Shown: piece by piece, positions 35,483-44,727 of the stretch
How positions within the stretch are numbered: the stretch's first letter is position 1
How the letters are laid out: each line of letters opens with the position of its first letter
DNA from: JAMXLO01 sp963818775
GTDB lineage: Bacteria > Pseudomonadota > Alphaproteobacteria > Acetobacterales > Acetobacteraceae
Assembly: GCA_963818775.1 (NCBI GenBank)
Contig: CAWFUF010000017.1
Span: 186,001 to 250,000, forward strand
Reading direction: 5' to 3'
DNA length: 64,000 nt
Notes under the pieces: model-generated
What the model saw: only the letters and a program-made list of their open reading frames with translations
What the model was told of the DNA's origin: nothing
The model's database searches: none
Position numbers and translations under genes: made by a program

Positions 35483-36307
35483 TTAGCCCCTGATGAAAGC
35501 CAGCAGATCGGCATTGATGGTTTCGGCCTCGGTGGTCGGCATCCCGTGCGGGAAGCCCTTATAGGTTTTCAGCGTACCGTTCCTCAGCAGCTTTGCCGAC
35601 AGCGGTGCGGAATCGGCATAGGGCACGATCTGGTCGTCGTCGCCGTGCATCACCAGGACCGGCACCGTGATCTTCTTGAGGTCCTCGGTGAAGTCGGTCT
35701 GGGAAAAGGCGACGATGCCGTCATAGTGCGCCCGCGCGCCGCCCATCATGCCCTGGCGCCACCAGTTCCAGATGATGGGCTGCGACGGTTTCGCGCCGGG
35801 CCGGTTGTAGCCATAAAACGGTCCGGCCGGCAGCTCGTAATAGAATTGCGCACGGTTGGCGGCGAGCTGCGCCTGAAGGCCGTCGAACACTTCCTTGGGC
35901 AGCCCACCCGGATTGGCCGCCGTCTTCACCATCAGCGGTGGCACGGCACTCAGAATCGCCGCTTTCGCCACGCGACTTTCACCATGGCGGGCAATGTAAT
36001 GTACGACTTCGCCGCCGCCCGTGGAATGTCCGACATGCACGGCGTTCGTCAGATCGAGATGCGTCGTCAGTGCCGCGAGGTCATCGGCGTAGTGATCCAT
36101 GTCATGGCCATCCGCGACCTGGCTCGAGCGGCCGTGGCCGCGCCGGTCATGCGCGATGACGCGATAGCCGTGGTTCATGAAGAACAGCATCTGCGCATCC
36201 CAGTCATCGGCAGAAAGCGGCCAGCCGTGGCTGAAGACAATGGGCTGCCCGCTGGCCCAATCCTTATAGAAAATTTCGACGCCGTCCTTCGTCGTGATCG
36301 CAGGCAT
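35483..36307 (-). CDS. Alpha/beta hydrolase (non-haem chloroperoxidase/esterase-like)
   Basis: This 274-residue hydrolase has the oxyanion region SHGWPLSADDWD, catalytic Ser95 in GHSTGGG, an Asp in MHGDDDQIVPY and a His in FPHGMP. This composition matches bacterial non-haem chloroperoxidases or aryl esterases, which are perhydrolases/esterases. It has no signal peptide. Gene neighbours on the same strand (propeller protein and split monooxygenase) are spaced by 195 bases or more, so it may be a separate unit. Confidence 0.85.
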   Translation of the reverse strand: MPAITTKDGVEIFYKDWASGQPIVFSHGWPLSADDWDAQMLFFMNHGYRVIAHDRRGHGRSSQVADGHDMDHYADDLAALTTHLDLTNAVHVGHSTGGGEVVHYIARHGESRVAKAAILSAVPPLMVKTAANPGGLPKEVFDGLQAQLAANRAQFYYELPAGPFYGYNRPGAKPSQPIIWNWWRQGMMGGARAHYDGIVAFSQTDFTEDLKKITVPVLVMHGDDDQIVPYADSAPLSAKLLRNGTLKTYKGFPHGMPTTEAETINADLLAFIRG

Positions 36308-36502
36308 AAATTCGACCCTCCTCGCTTTTTACTTCTGAGCAATGCCGTTGAAAGGATACGATCTGTCGTTGATTATCGAAGCCTCCGCTCACCGACGGCA
36401 AGCCGCATCCCCCATCGTCATGGCCGGGCTCCGGCCGGCCATCCAGGTCTCTGCTTTGCTGCGGCCAACAAAGGTCGCGATCGCACCGATCGCAACCAAG
36501 CG

Positions 36503-37204
36503 TCACGTCCTCTTCGACGACTGGCTCGCAGGATCAACAGCAGTCCCGGAGCCGCTGCCTGCCGCGGAGACCCGCCTGGGCCGCCGGACGGCTCGCACCT
36601 TCCCGCTGCGCCCGCCTCCACAGAAGAACTGATCGCCGCCATCCGACTCGAGCCCCGACACGCCTACTCCCGGCGGCATCTCGAGCCTCTCCACGACCTC
36701 TCCTGTTCGCGGATCGACCCGCCTGACATCGCTCTCGTCCCCTTCCCAAGTGCCGTGCCAGAGCTCGCCGTCAATCCAGGTCACCCCGGTGACGACGCGG
36801 TTGGACTCGATGGTGCGAAGGATCGCCCCTGTTTGGGGATCGACCTGATGGATTTTCCGGCCCCGATGCTGCCCCACCCAGAGTGTCCCTTCGGCCCACG
36901 CGAGCCCAGAGTCACCGCCGCCGCCAGGCGCCGGGATTGTCGCGAGCACACGGCCCGACTTCGGATCGATTTTCTGGATGCGATCCTCGGCGATCTGAAA
37001 CAGGTGCTGACCGTCGAACGCCGTTCCAGCGTGCGCGGCGACATCAATCGAGTGCGCCGTCTTCCCGCTCGCGGGATCGAAGGCGTTCAGCCTGTCGCCA
37101 GACGCAAACCAAACGTGCTGACCGTCAAACGTTACCCCATGCACGCTGTCGACACCGGGAAAGGGTCCATATTCACGGAGGATTTCTGCCGCTGATCGTT
37201 TCAT
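36503..37204 (-). CDS. Beta-propeller (SMP-30/Vgb-like) protein
   Basis: The 233-residue protein repeats DGQHVWFAS, DGQHLFQIA, AEGTLWVGQ and IDGELWHGT, each followed by a Val-Asp-Pro turn (VDPQTG, VDPRTG), typical of glutaminyl cyclotransferase/Vgb-type propellers. No catalytic residues are visible, and the last 30 residues (RPRRVSAAG) are basic and unlike a propeller. It starts at the ATG at 37204, 15 bases after the monooxygenase stop. Role unknown. Confidence 0.6.
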   Translation of the reverse strand: MKRSAAEILREYGPFPGVDSVHGVTFDGQHVWFASGDRLNAFDPASGKTAHSIDVAAHAGTAFDGQHLFQIAEDRIQKIDPKSGRVLATIPAPGGGGDSGLAWAEGTLWVGQHRGRKIHQVDPQTGAILRTIESNRVVTGVTWIDGELWHGTWEGDESDVRRVDPRTGEVVERLEMPPGVGVSGLESDGGDQFFCGGGRSGKVRAVRRPRRVSAAGSGSGTAVDPASQSSKRT

Positions 37205-37219
37205 GCATCCATTTCTAGT

Positions 37220-39024
37220 TCACCCGGCACTACACCGAGGAGTAACAAGATTGTCGGGCATCCCGCCGGATGCGGTGATCCCCAGCTCCCACGCCTTGAT
37301 TTGCAACGCAAGCACCTTCGAGAAGATGCGGCACTGCGCCAGCCCTCCGGCAAGGAACCAGAGTCCCTGCTGTCCTGTGGGCCGCCACATGCCCTGCAGC
37401 TCGCCTTCCTCATCGAAGCCCCAAACGGGGCCTATGCGATCGCCAACGTCGTCGCCGAGGATGCGCCGAGCCGCCGCTGCCTGGCCTTCGTAACCGGTGG
37501 CCAGCACGATCAGGTCGGCATGCTTCACGCTGCCGTCCTTCATCGTCGCGCCATCCGGCCCGAAGCGCTTGATATCAGCGTATTGGATCAGCCCGACACG
37601 GCCGTCGACGATCATCTGCGAACAGCCGGCGTCGAAATAATACCCGCCGCCTCGGCTCTGGTACATGATCTGCCAGCCGGTATCGTCCGGCCCGAAGGTC
37701 AGGCGGAAGCCGCGCCGCTCCAGTCCTTGCAACAACTCCCGGTCTGCTTCGCGGTTCATCGCCGTGATGAGCTGGTGTGAGCGTCGGTAGACAGGAAACG
37801 GAGAGGCTATGGCGAGCAGATCGAGGTCCTCGAACGGCACGTCCTCATCGTAGAGCGCATAGGGCGCCTGCGCCTCCTTGAGGCTGACGATGAGTGTCGG
37901 GCTGCGTTGGATCAGCGTCACTTCCGCAGCCCCGGATACGCAAAGGTCCTGCGCCACGTCATGCCCCGAGGTGCCGGTCCCCAGCACCAGCGCACGCTTG
38001 CCCTGCCAGTCGAGCCCACTGCCGTAATCGCCGGAATGCCGCACTGTGCCGCGGAATTCGTTGAGACCTGGCAGATCCGGCATGATCGGCGTGGTGCTGA
38101 CCCCGTTGGCGAACACGATATGGCGCGGCTTCATGCGTCGCTCTGTCCCGTCGCCGCGTTTGAGCTGCACGTCCCAACAGCCGGCAGCCTCGTCCCAGAT
38201 CCCGCCAACCAGTTCGGTCCGCGTCCAGACGTTGAGCTCCATCGCCTCGGCGTAGATCTCGAACCAGCTGGCCAGCATATCTTTGGGAATGAACACCGGC
38301 CAGGACCGTGGGAACGGCATGTGGGGCAGGTGGTTGACGCGCGTCTCGTTGTGCAACGTCAGCGCGTGATAGCGGCGACGCCAACTGTCACCGATCCGCG
38401 CCTCACGGTCCACCACGAGCGTATCTACACCGAGCAGCGTCAGTCGTGCTGCGATAGACAGGCCCGCCTGCGCTCCGCCTACCACGAGCACTGCGGGGTC
38501 ACGGTCCGCGTAGGCCCGAGCCCGCTTGCGCCGATCGAGCCAGTTCTCCCCGCCGAAGTTGCGCTTCCAGTCCACGTCCTGCCAACGCCTGCCGTTCGCC
38601 GGATCCTCGTGTCCGCTATCTCGTCCAGCGTGGTCAGCAGAGTCCAGGCGCGCTGCCCGCCGCCTTCGGAGACCAGGCGCACGACGCCGTTGCAGGGACC
38701 GATCGAAGTTTCAAAGGCGAAGATCGCCTCGATCGTGTCGACGCCTGCGCGCGTGACATGCCGCGGCGGCGTGCGGCCAGGGGCAAGTGCCATCGCGCGG
38801 GGCGCCGTTTGCGAGAGGGCGCAGGCCATGCGCTGCGCGATGGACGCGGCGCCGGAGGAGGTACGCAGGTCCCAGGTGAAGGCGAGGATGTCGCGCCAAT
38901 GGCAGTCATCGGCGAACAGCCCTGCGATACGCGTGGCCTCACCGGAGGCAAGGGCAGCACCGAAATCACGGAGCCAGGCTTCTGCCGCCGCCTTCGCCGA
39001 AATGACGGTCAGAATGCCGTCCAT
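37220..39024 (-). pseudogene. SnoaL-fused flavin-containing monooxygenase, frameshifted
   Basis: The intact frame (37220-38575) is a 451-residue FMO with two Rossmann motifs (VVGGAQAGLS and VLGTGTSGHDVA). A SnoaL/NTF2-like N-terminal domain (MDGILTVISAKAAAEAWLRD, to LLTTLDEIAD) lies in another frame from 39024. In a third reading, SGHEDPANGRRWQDVDWKRN bridges to the FMO. A shift near 38605 splits what should be one protein of about 600 residues, a known SnoaL-FMO class. Cofactors would be FAD and NADPH; the substrate is unknown. Error or decay cannot be distinguished here. Confidence 0.78.
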
Positions 39025-39046
39025 GGCCCTGATGTCCCTGCGGCGG

Positions 39047-39277
39047 TCAAAGAGGGTTGTATCCGGGCTTCTTGTAAATGGTGTCGGGCTTGCCGACGAT
39101 GTCCGGCTTATAGACCTTCTCGGTCCAATCGTCCGGCGCAACATCTTCGATGCTTACCGAGACCGCCTCCTCGGTGCAGTTCGCACCGGTCATGATGGCC
39201 TTGGTGACGTCCTCCGCAAGCTTCGCTTTCTGCTGCTCCGACCTGCCTGCGTACAGCTTTACGATTACGTGGGGCAT
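39047..39277 (-). CDS. 4-oxalocrotonate tautomerase family protein
   Basis: The 76-residue protein begins MPHVIVKLYAGRSEQQKAKL, so the catalytic amino-terminal proline (Pro2 after Met removal) is present. The body shows the tautomerase pattern and ends DTIYKKPGYNPL. Enzymes of this fold tautomerise or dehalogenate small acids. The start follows GGAGA. It lies between the broken monooxygenase and a chimeric pseudogene. Confidence 0.88.
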   Translation of the reverse strand: MPHVIVKLYAGRSEQQKAKLAEDVTKAIMTGANCTEEAVSVSIEDVAPDDWTEKVYKPDIVGKPDTIYKKPGYNPL

Positions 39278-39293
39278 TTCTCCATCCTTCCGT

Positions 39294-39629
39294 TCAGAAT
39301 TCCTGGCGCGTCGGCCGGAACACGATTTCGTTGATGTCCACATCTTCCGGCTGGCTGAAGGCGAAGGCAACCGCCCGCACGAACGAGTCGGCAGGGATTG
39401 CGGCTGCCGCGTAGAACTCACGGACCCTCGCCAATTCCTCGTTAGTGAACGGACCGTAGCTTTCCGCGGGTATCGAAGAAGGACACGCGCTCGACGGCCG
39501 CCTGGATGAGCCCAATCATTTCGCCGCGGTCCTTCTGTGGGCCCTCGTTGGCGCCCATACCCATGCAACCGAGGCCGATGGCCGAAATCTCCAGGCCACC
39601 GCTGCCGACTTGCCTTTCTTGTATTGCGT
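39294..39629 (-). pseudogene. Chimeric remnant: aldo/keto reductase head joined to SDR tail
   Basis: From 39629 the frame begins QYKKGK and, after a one-base shift near 39615, SGGLEISAIGLGCMGMGA: the start of an aldo/keto reductase. It continues to VERVSFFDT; a one-base insertion near 39468 moves the frame, and AESYGPFTNEELA follows. It then runs directly into RVREFYAAAAIPADSFVRAV and FSQPEDVDINEIVFRPTRQE, the C-terminus of YdfG-like SDRs. The expected ATG start is ACG, with AGGAG before it. So two gene ends were joined by deletion and then decayed. Confidence 0.75.
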
Positions 39630-39647
39630 GCTCTCCTGCCGGGGCCG

Positions 39648-40043
39648 TCAGGCTCGGTATTGCGCGTCGCTCACATGTTCCATCCAGTCGACGACCTTGC
39701 CGTTCAGCGCTTCCTGGATCGCGATATGCGTCATTCCCGTGGTTCGCGTCGCGCCATGCCAGTGTTTCTCGCCCGGCGCGAACCAGACCACGTCACCGGG
39801 CCGGATCTCCTCAACCGGTCCGCCTTCGCGTTGGACCCAGCCGCAACCGGCGGTGACGATCAGTGTCTGACCCAGCGGGTGCGTGTGCCACGCGGTCCGC
39901 GCGCCCGGCTCGAACGTGACGCTGGCGCCGCGAACGCGCGCCGGATCAGGCGGCTGGAACAGCGGGTCGATCCGGACCGAGCCGCTGAAGTAGTCCTCGG
40001 GTCCCTTGCCGGATGGCTGTGAACCGCTTCGCTTGATCTCCAT
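39648..40043 (-). CDS. Cupin domain protein
   Basis: The 131-residue protein has cupin motif 1 (AWHTHPLGQTLIVTAGCG, supplying His-His) and motif 2 (IRPGDVVWFAPGEKHWHGA). This layout matches small quercetinase-like or carboxymuconolactone-type cupins that bind a single metal. It neighbours tautomerase and SDR remnants, so it may belong to the same detoxification group. Substrate unknown. Confidence 0.85.
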   Translation of the reverse strand: MEIKRSGSQPSGKGPEDYFSGSVRIDPLFQPPDPARVRGASVTFEPGARTAWHTHPLGQTLIVTAGCGWVQREGGPVEEIRPGDVVWFAPGEKHWHGATRTTGMTHIAIQEALNGKVVDWMEHVSDAQYRA

Positions 40044-40100
40044 GGTTGTGTAGCTCCGTGTTGTTGGGACAGTCAGTGTCGGCGCCAGCGCGGCGGCGGT

Positions 40101-40463
40101 TCAACGCGGTTCAAGCCGCAGCGTCGTCGACAGGATTTCGGCACGCACCATCTCCTGCGCATGACTGCTGTGCCGATATTTCCGCAGGATTTCGCGGCTG
40201 GCCCGGTCAACCGAGGCACCGTCACTCGCTGGGATCGCGTGCACCGCCAACCGGCCCCCGGCAAACTCCAATGTGGCGGGGCCGCCCGTCGCGAGGTCCT
40301 TGTACCAACGGCCCTTGGTGCCCAGCCACGAACGCACGAAGACGTCGTCACCATCGACAACCACCCATATCACGACCGCGCTCTTGGGGTGCTTGTCGGT
40401 CCGGATCGTAGGCTCCTGCACGTCACGCAATGCGCGCAGAGTGTCCGCATCGAATTTGCTCAT
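40101..40463 (-). CDS. DUF2255 family protein
   Basis: The 120-residue protein shows a split-barrel pattern with FVRSWLGTKGRWYKDL and AVHAIPASDGASVDR, as in DUF2255 proteins, which resemble flavin- or F420-binding nitroreductase-like folds. No signal or membrane segment is present. It is divergent from the LysR gene that starts 75 bases away and is a likely target of it. Confidence 0.75.
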   Translation of the reverse strand: MSKFDADTLRALRDVQEPTIRTDKHPKSAVVIWVVVDGDDVFVRSWLGTKGRWYKDLATGGPATLEFAGGRLAVHAIPASDGASVDRASREILRKYRHSSHAQEMVRAEILSTTLRLEPR

Positions 40464-40537
40464 GGCCTGATCTTACCGCTCCAGCGCTATCCGACTAGAT
40501 GCTATGATACGCATACGCTTATGATCCAGGCTCATGA

Positions 40538-41431
40538 ATGCCGCGCGAAAACTTCAATGATCTTCTCGCCTTCGTCGCGGTCGCGAAGGAACGTAGCTTC
40601 ACCAGGGCGGCCGCGCAGCTTGGTGTTTCGCAGTCGGCTCTCAGTCACACCGTCCGTGGACTTGAGGAACGGCTTGGCCTCCGGCTGCTGACCCGCACCA
40701 CGCGCAGCGTCGCGCCGACCGAGGCGGGCGAGCGCCTGCTGCGCACCGCAGGACCGCGCCTTGACGAGATCGAGGCGGAAATGGCCGCGCTGGGCGAACT
40801 GCGCGACAAGCCATCTGGCACAATCCGCATCACCGCGCACGATCACGCTGTGCGAGCGGTCCTCTGGCCTGCGCTGGCGCAGCTGCTGCCAGACTACCCG
40901 GACATCAAGGTGGAGATCGTGATCGACTACGGCCTGACGGACATCGTTGCCGAACGTTTCGACGCCGGCATTCGCTCCGGCGAGATGGTGGCGAAGGACA
41001 TGATCGCTATGCGGATCGGGCCGGACATGCGCTCAGCGGTCGTCGGCGCGCCGTCATACTTCGTCAAACGGACAAGGCCGAAGACGCCCCAGGACCTGAC
41101 AACGCACGCCTGCATCAACCTGCGTCTGCCAACGCATGGCGGCCTCTATACCTGGGAGTTCGAGAAGGGTGGGCGCGAGATAAGGGTAAAGGTCGAAGGG
41201 CAGCTCGTGTTCAACGGAACCGCCCCGATGCTCGATGCAGCATTGTCCGGGTTCGGCCTGGCATACGTGCCCGAGAACACGGTGCAGACGCACCTCGCCG
41301 ATGGGAGTCTCATCCGGGTGCTCGCCGATTGGTGTCCGCCCTACCCGGGCTATCACCTGTACTACCCGAGCCGCCGCCAACCCACGCCAGCGTTCGCGCT
41401 GCTGGTAAACGCGCTGCGCTATCGGCGCTGA
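40538..41431 (+). CDS. LysR-family transcriptional regulator
   Basis: The 297-residue protein begins with the winged-HTH (FVAVAKERSFTRAAAQLGVS, residues 11-30) and then a two-lobed effector domain. It belongs to the group with the RLLTRTTRSVAPTEAGERLL segment, typical of CrgA-type regulators of oxidoreductase genes. It is divergent from DUF2255 and cupin genes, its probable targets. Its end lies seven bases before the convergent large HTH gene. Confidence 0.88.
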   Translation: MPRENFNDLLAFVAVAKERSFTRAAAQLGVSQSALSHTVRGLEERLGLRLLTRTTRSVAPTEAGERLLRTAGPRLDEIEAEMAALGELRDKPSGTIRITAHDHAVRAVLWPALAQLLPDYPDIKVEIVIDYGLTDIVAERFDAGIRSGEMVAKDMIAMRIGPDMRSAVVGAPSYFVKRTRPKTPQDLTTHACINLRLPTHGGLYTWEFEKGGREIRVKVEGQLVFNGTAPMLDAALSGFGLAYVPENTVQTHLADGSLIRVLADWCPPYPGYHLYYPSRRQPTPAFALLVNALRYRR

Positions 41432-41438
41432 GACAGGG

Positions 41439-42659
41439 CTAGTCGCTCGGCAGCGGACCGGGGAGCAACAGAATTGTCGGAAATCCCGTCAACGGCGGAG
41501 TCATCCAACGAAGCGCGCGCCCGCGCCCGAACGATTGCACCTTGCCTGCTGCCGCCAGCGAGTCGAGCGCCCGCTGCACAGTACGCGGACTGGCTCCAAG
41601 CGCAATTGCCAGAGCCGAGCTCGACCACAACTCGCCATCCGCGAGGAAGGCGAGTACCGTCGCATTCTGCTCTTCGACGAGCGGCGCCAGCACAACGACC
41701 TCGCGTGTGCGGCGTGGCGCCAGCGCAAAGCCTTGCGTTGTCGCGCTCACGTCTGCCAGCGTACGAAGCTCCACGCGAAGCCGCCCGACTTCCACCCGCA
41801 ACCGCGCGCGATGCAACTCATCGGCGTGCTTTGCCCTGAAGGCGCGTGCGACAAGCGTGCTCCTCGACGCATCTCCGGGCCAGGTTTCACCGAGCGCGCG
41901 TGCAAGGGCGAACAATATTGGGCGCGTTGCGAGCGAGACCACCGTGCGTGCGTCACGCACGACATAACGGCACGCGTCCACCACGAGCGCCTCCGACGCC
42001 AATAGCGCTTCAACATCCTCGAGCAGCAACAGTCGCTCGCCGCCACGCGTAATCAGGCGCGCCGCGGGCGTGTTCAGGACGCGGGATGCGCTTTCGACCT
42101 CCGCCGTCAGCGCAGGGATATTCGCGTCGCACGCGGCTCCGTCGGCCCGAGCGAGTGCCGCGCGCGCCATCTGCGTCCGGAGACGTCGCATCGCGATCGC
42201 CGCGACGACCAGTTCGTGGGCGGCCCTCGACGCGGGCGGGAAGGGCGTAGGGTCAAGCTCGGCAAGTGTACGCTCCGCCTCGTCGAGACGCCCGATCAGG
42301 AGGAGGCGCCGGATCTCGAGGTTCCGCGCATGTGCGGCATTCATCCGGTCGCCGTGCGCTTCGAGCGTTACCCGCGCCGCGTCGAGCGCCTTCGGGGGAA
42401 ACCCCAGGTCGCGTGAGACGAGTGCGATTTCGGCTTCGGCAACGACACACCTCGCGCGGGCCACGGCCTCTCGCGGACCGAACGCGCGCGCCGCACTCCG
42501 CAGGAGTGCCTTCGCCCGGACGAGATCGCCGAGTTGCGCCATCACGATGCCGCGAAGCGCGAGTGCAGACGGATCGTCGCGCAACGCGACCCGTTTCAGT
42601 GCGCCGAGAAGATCGCCCGCCGCAAGTGCACGCGCTGCGGCCGTGATCAGCGAGTCCAT
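41439..42659 (-). CDS. Large helical protein with C-terminal winged-HTH
   Basis: The 406-residue protein is Ala/Arg-rich and mostly helical for the first 200 residues, in a TPR-like run of pairs (DLVRAKALLRSAARAF, LDEAERTLAELDPTPF). A middle domain leads to a C-terminal winged HTH (SSSALAIALGASPRTVQRAL, about 343-362). It is divergent from the first DUF899 gene with 88 bases between, so it is the likely regulator of the DUF899 cluster. I do not recognise a named family. Confidence 0.7.
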   Translation of the reverse strand: MDSLITAAARALAAGDLLGALKRVALRDDPSALALRGIVMAQLGDLVRAKALLRSAARAFGPREAVARARCVVAEAEIALVSRDLGFPPKALDAARVTLEAHGDRMNAAHARNLEIRRLLLIGRLDEAERTLAELDPTPFPPASRAAHELVVAAIAMRRLRTQMARAALARADGAACDANIPALTAEVESASRVLNTPAARLITRGGERLLLLEDVEALLASEALVVDACRYVVRDARTVVSLATRPILFALARALGETWPGDASRSTLVARAFRAKHADELHRARLRVEVGRLRVELRTLADVSATTQGFALAPRRTREVVVLAPLVEEQNATVLAFLADGELWSSSALAIALGASPRTVQRALDSLAAAGKVQSFGRGRALRWMTPPLTGFPTILLLPGPLPSD

Positions 42660-42747
42660 CGGAATCCCGCCACACTTGTCACTCCCACCATTCGATACAA
42701 GGCAACTAAGTTAGGGGACACGAGCGAGGAAGCTAACGGAGAGAACG

Positions 42748-43497
42748 ATGCAAGACCTCATGAAAGATGAACCAGGAGCCCCTAAGGTAGTCGATCGGAG
42801 TACCTTCCAGGCCGAACTGGACGCTTTGCGGGTTCGAGAAAAGGCGCACACAAAAGAAAGCGACGCCATTGCAGCCGCGCGCCGACGCCTCCCCATGGTC
42901 GAGGTCGATGGTGCCACACCGCTCATTGGCGAACGTGGCGCAGTGACGCTGTTGGATGCGTTCGAGGGACGCCGGATGCTCATCGCCTACTACTTCATGT
43001 GGCACGCCGGCCACCCTGCGCCGGAGCAGTGCGAGGGGTGCACCTTGTATACATCCCAGGTCCGTGAGCTGTCCTTCATTCATTCCCGCAACGTGACCTA
43101 CGCCACGTTCTGCCAGGGCCCGTACGAAGAGAGCGCTCGGTACCGCGACTTCATGGGCTTCCAGATGCCTTGGTACTCGGCACCCCAGGATTCACTCGAC
43201 ACTCTCTTGGTTGGACGTCGGGTGGGCATGATGCACATCGTCTGCTACCTGCGACAAGGATCCAATGTCTTCGAGACATACTGGACCACCAGGCGCGGCG
43301 TCGAGGTTATGGGCAATAGCTACGCGTTGCTCGACCTGACCGTCTACGGGCGGCAGGAGGCGGGGGAGGACTCGCCGGCCGGCTGGCCACAACGGCCGAA
43401 AGGCAAGCACAATTACCGTGTCGATGGACGCCCCATCACCCAGTGGCCTCGCCTGAAGGCTGGGTATTCCGACGATCTTGGAACTGGCGGGCGCTGA
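42748..43497 (+). CDS. DUF899 thioredoxin-like protein, copy 1
   Basis: The 249-residue protein is of the DUF899 type, with a thioredoxin-like core. It has REKAHTKESDAIAAARRRLP and GRRMLIAYYFMWHAG, then C95-E-G-C98 and MPWYSAPQDS. The CxxC pair could act in redox chemistry or bind metal; function is unproven. Two paralogues follow within 4.3 kb. This copy lies directly after the large HTH gene's divergent start and heads the cluster. A GGAGAGAAC ribosome site is seen before the ATG. Confidence 0.85.
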   Translation: MQDLMKDEPGAPKVVDRSTFQAELDALRVREKAHTKESDAIAAARRRLPMVEVDGATPLIGERGAVTLLDAFEGRRMLIAYYFMWHAGHPAPEQCEGCTLYTSQVRELSFIHSRNVTYATFCQGPYEESARYRDFMGFQMPWYSAPQDSLDTLLVGRRVGMMHIVCYLRQGSNVFETYWTTRRGVEVMGNSYALLDLTVYGRQEAGEDSPAGWPQRPKGKHNYRVDGRPITQWPRLKAGYSDDLGTGGR

Positions 43498-43581
43498 ACC
43501 GCGCCTGCCACTTCCTCGATCTTCCGCCAAACGCCGCGACGAGGCCTTCAACCGGTGAACATCGCCGGAAAGGAACACCCA

Positions 43582-44271
43582 ATGAGACTATTCATCTTTC
43601 CACCGTCCGCGCGTGTACTCGCCATAGTCGCGCTCAAAGACTACCTGAACATCGAATGCGAGATCGTACCCGTCGATCTGAGTAAAGGCGAGCAACGCAC
43701 GCGAGAGTACGCCGCGAGGAACCCGAATCAAAAGATGCCCATGCTTGAAGACGACGACTTCGTGCTCTGGGAGTCGAATGCAATTCTGTTCTACCTCGCA
43801 AACCACAAGCCGCAGAGCCGGCTTTGGCCCTCCGACTTGCAGGGGCAGGCTGACGTTTTGCGCTGGCTTGCCTGGGAGAGCGCCCACTGGGATGCGGAGT
43901 TTGTCGGGATGGTCGCCTATGAGACGGCTTCCAAGGTCGTACTTGGCCTCGGGCCGCCCGACCCTTCGTTTGTCGCACGCGGCCAGCAAAACTTCGCACG
44001 CTTCGCGACCGTGCTCAACGAATCCCTGAAGGGACGCGCCTGGCTGACAGGCGATGCCCTCACAATTGCTGACTTTTCGGTCGCGGGACTGGTGCCGTCG
44101 GCAGAACGCATGCAGCTTCCGGTCAAGCAATTTCCTGAAGTTGTACGTTGGTACGCTGCGCTCGCCGCGCTGCCGGCGTGGCACCGCGCGCTCGAAGTCA
44201 AGAATGCGTCAATGGCCGCATGGCAAGCCTCGCACGCGAACAACGCGAAACCGGAGCTAACGCTGAAGTGA
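43582..44271 (+). CDS. Glutathione S-transferase family protein
   Basis: The 229-residue protein has the GST N-terminal thioredoxin fold (MRLFIFPPSARVLAIVALKD), NPNQKMPMLEDDDFVLWESN with the cis-Pro and ES (glutathione-binding) residues, and a helical C-terminal domain with WLTGDALTIADFSVAG. I start at 43582, where an AAAGGA site is well placed; a start at 43555 would add nine residues. It detoxifies electrophiles with glutathione. It sits between DUF899 copies 1 and 2, so a role in the same stress response is likely. Confidence 0.88.
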   Translation: MRLFIFPPSARVLAIVALKDYLNIECEIVPVDLSKGEQRTREYAARNPNQKMPMLEDDDFVLWESNAILFYLANHKPQSRLWPSDLQGQADVLRWLAWESAHWDAEFVGMVAYETASKVVLGLGPPDPSFVARGQQNFARFATVLNESLKGRAWLTGDALTIADFSVAGLVPSAERMQLPVKQFPEVVRWYAALAALPAWHRALEVKNASMAAWQASHANNAKPELTLK

Positions 44272-44343
44272 ACAGCCGGCGCGCGCTAATAACGCATGGG
44301 TACACGCGTGTTCCTAATTGCGCTTTATCACAAGGCGACACAC

Positions 44344-44691
44344 ATGAACAAAGCACAAGGATCGGAGAGTTCCGCGCCGATCTTTATTGGCCGGTGGACA
44401 CCTAAGATTTTGTTTTGTCTCAAAGGAAGGCCTCATCGACACGGGGAGTTGCGCCGCCATCTCGGAAGCGTCTCGCAGCGCATGCTTACCCAAACGCTTC
44501 GCAATCTCGAAGCCACAGGGCTCATCGCGAGGCGCGTGACAAGCTCCAGGGCCATCGCTGTCGAGTATTCCTTGACCCAACTGGGGTGGACAATCATCGC
44601 GCCACTCGAAGGCATGTGCCGCTGGGCAAAACGATACCGCAGGGATGTGAGTGCTGATGTTTACCCTCCTGAGCCGCGCCAGGCGCGGTGA
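44344..44691 (+). CDS. HxlR-family HTH regulator
   Basis: The 115-residue winged-HTH protein has the family core: RWTPKILFCLKGRPHRHGEL, then VSQRMLTQTLRNLEATGLIA. HxlR proteins often sense electrophiles through a cysteine; one Cys (FCLKG) sits in the N-terminal helix here. Start at 44344 (MNKAQ) has no strong ribosome site. It may regulate the DUF899, GST or SDR genes next to it. Confidence 0.88.
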   Translation: MNKAQGSESSAPIFIGRWTPKILFCLKGRPHRHGELRRHLGSVSQRMLTQTLRNLEATGLIARRVTSSRAIAVEYSLTQLGWTIIAPLEGMCRWAKRYRRDVSADVYPPEPRQAR

Positions 44692-44727
44692 GTGAAAATA
44701 GATCTGGGCTGGAAGGAGACGAGAACG

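Noticed and set aside
35405..37195. 596-residue open frame antisense to the hydrolase and propeller genes
   Set aside because: It spans two clear genes on the other strand and the gap between them; composition is unlike a real protein.
37907..39334. 475-residue plus-strand frame over the monooxygenase
   Set aside because: Antisense to the FMO and SnoaL regions with a mixed composition and no family features.
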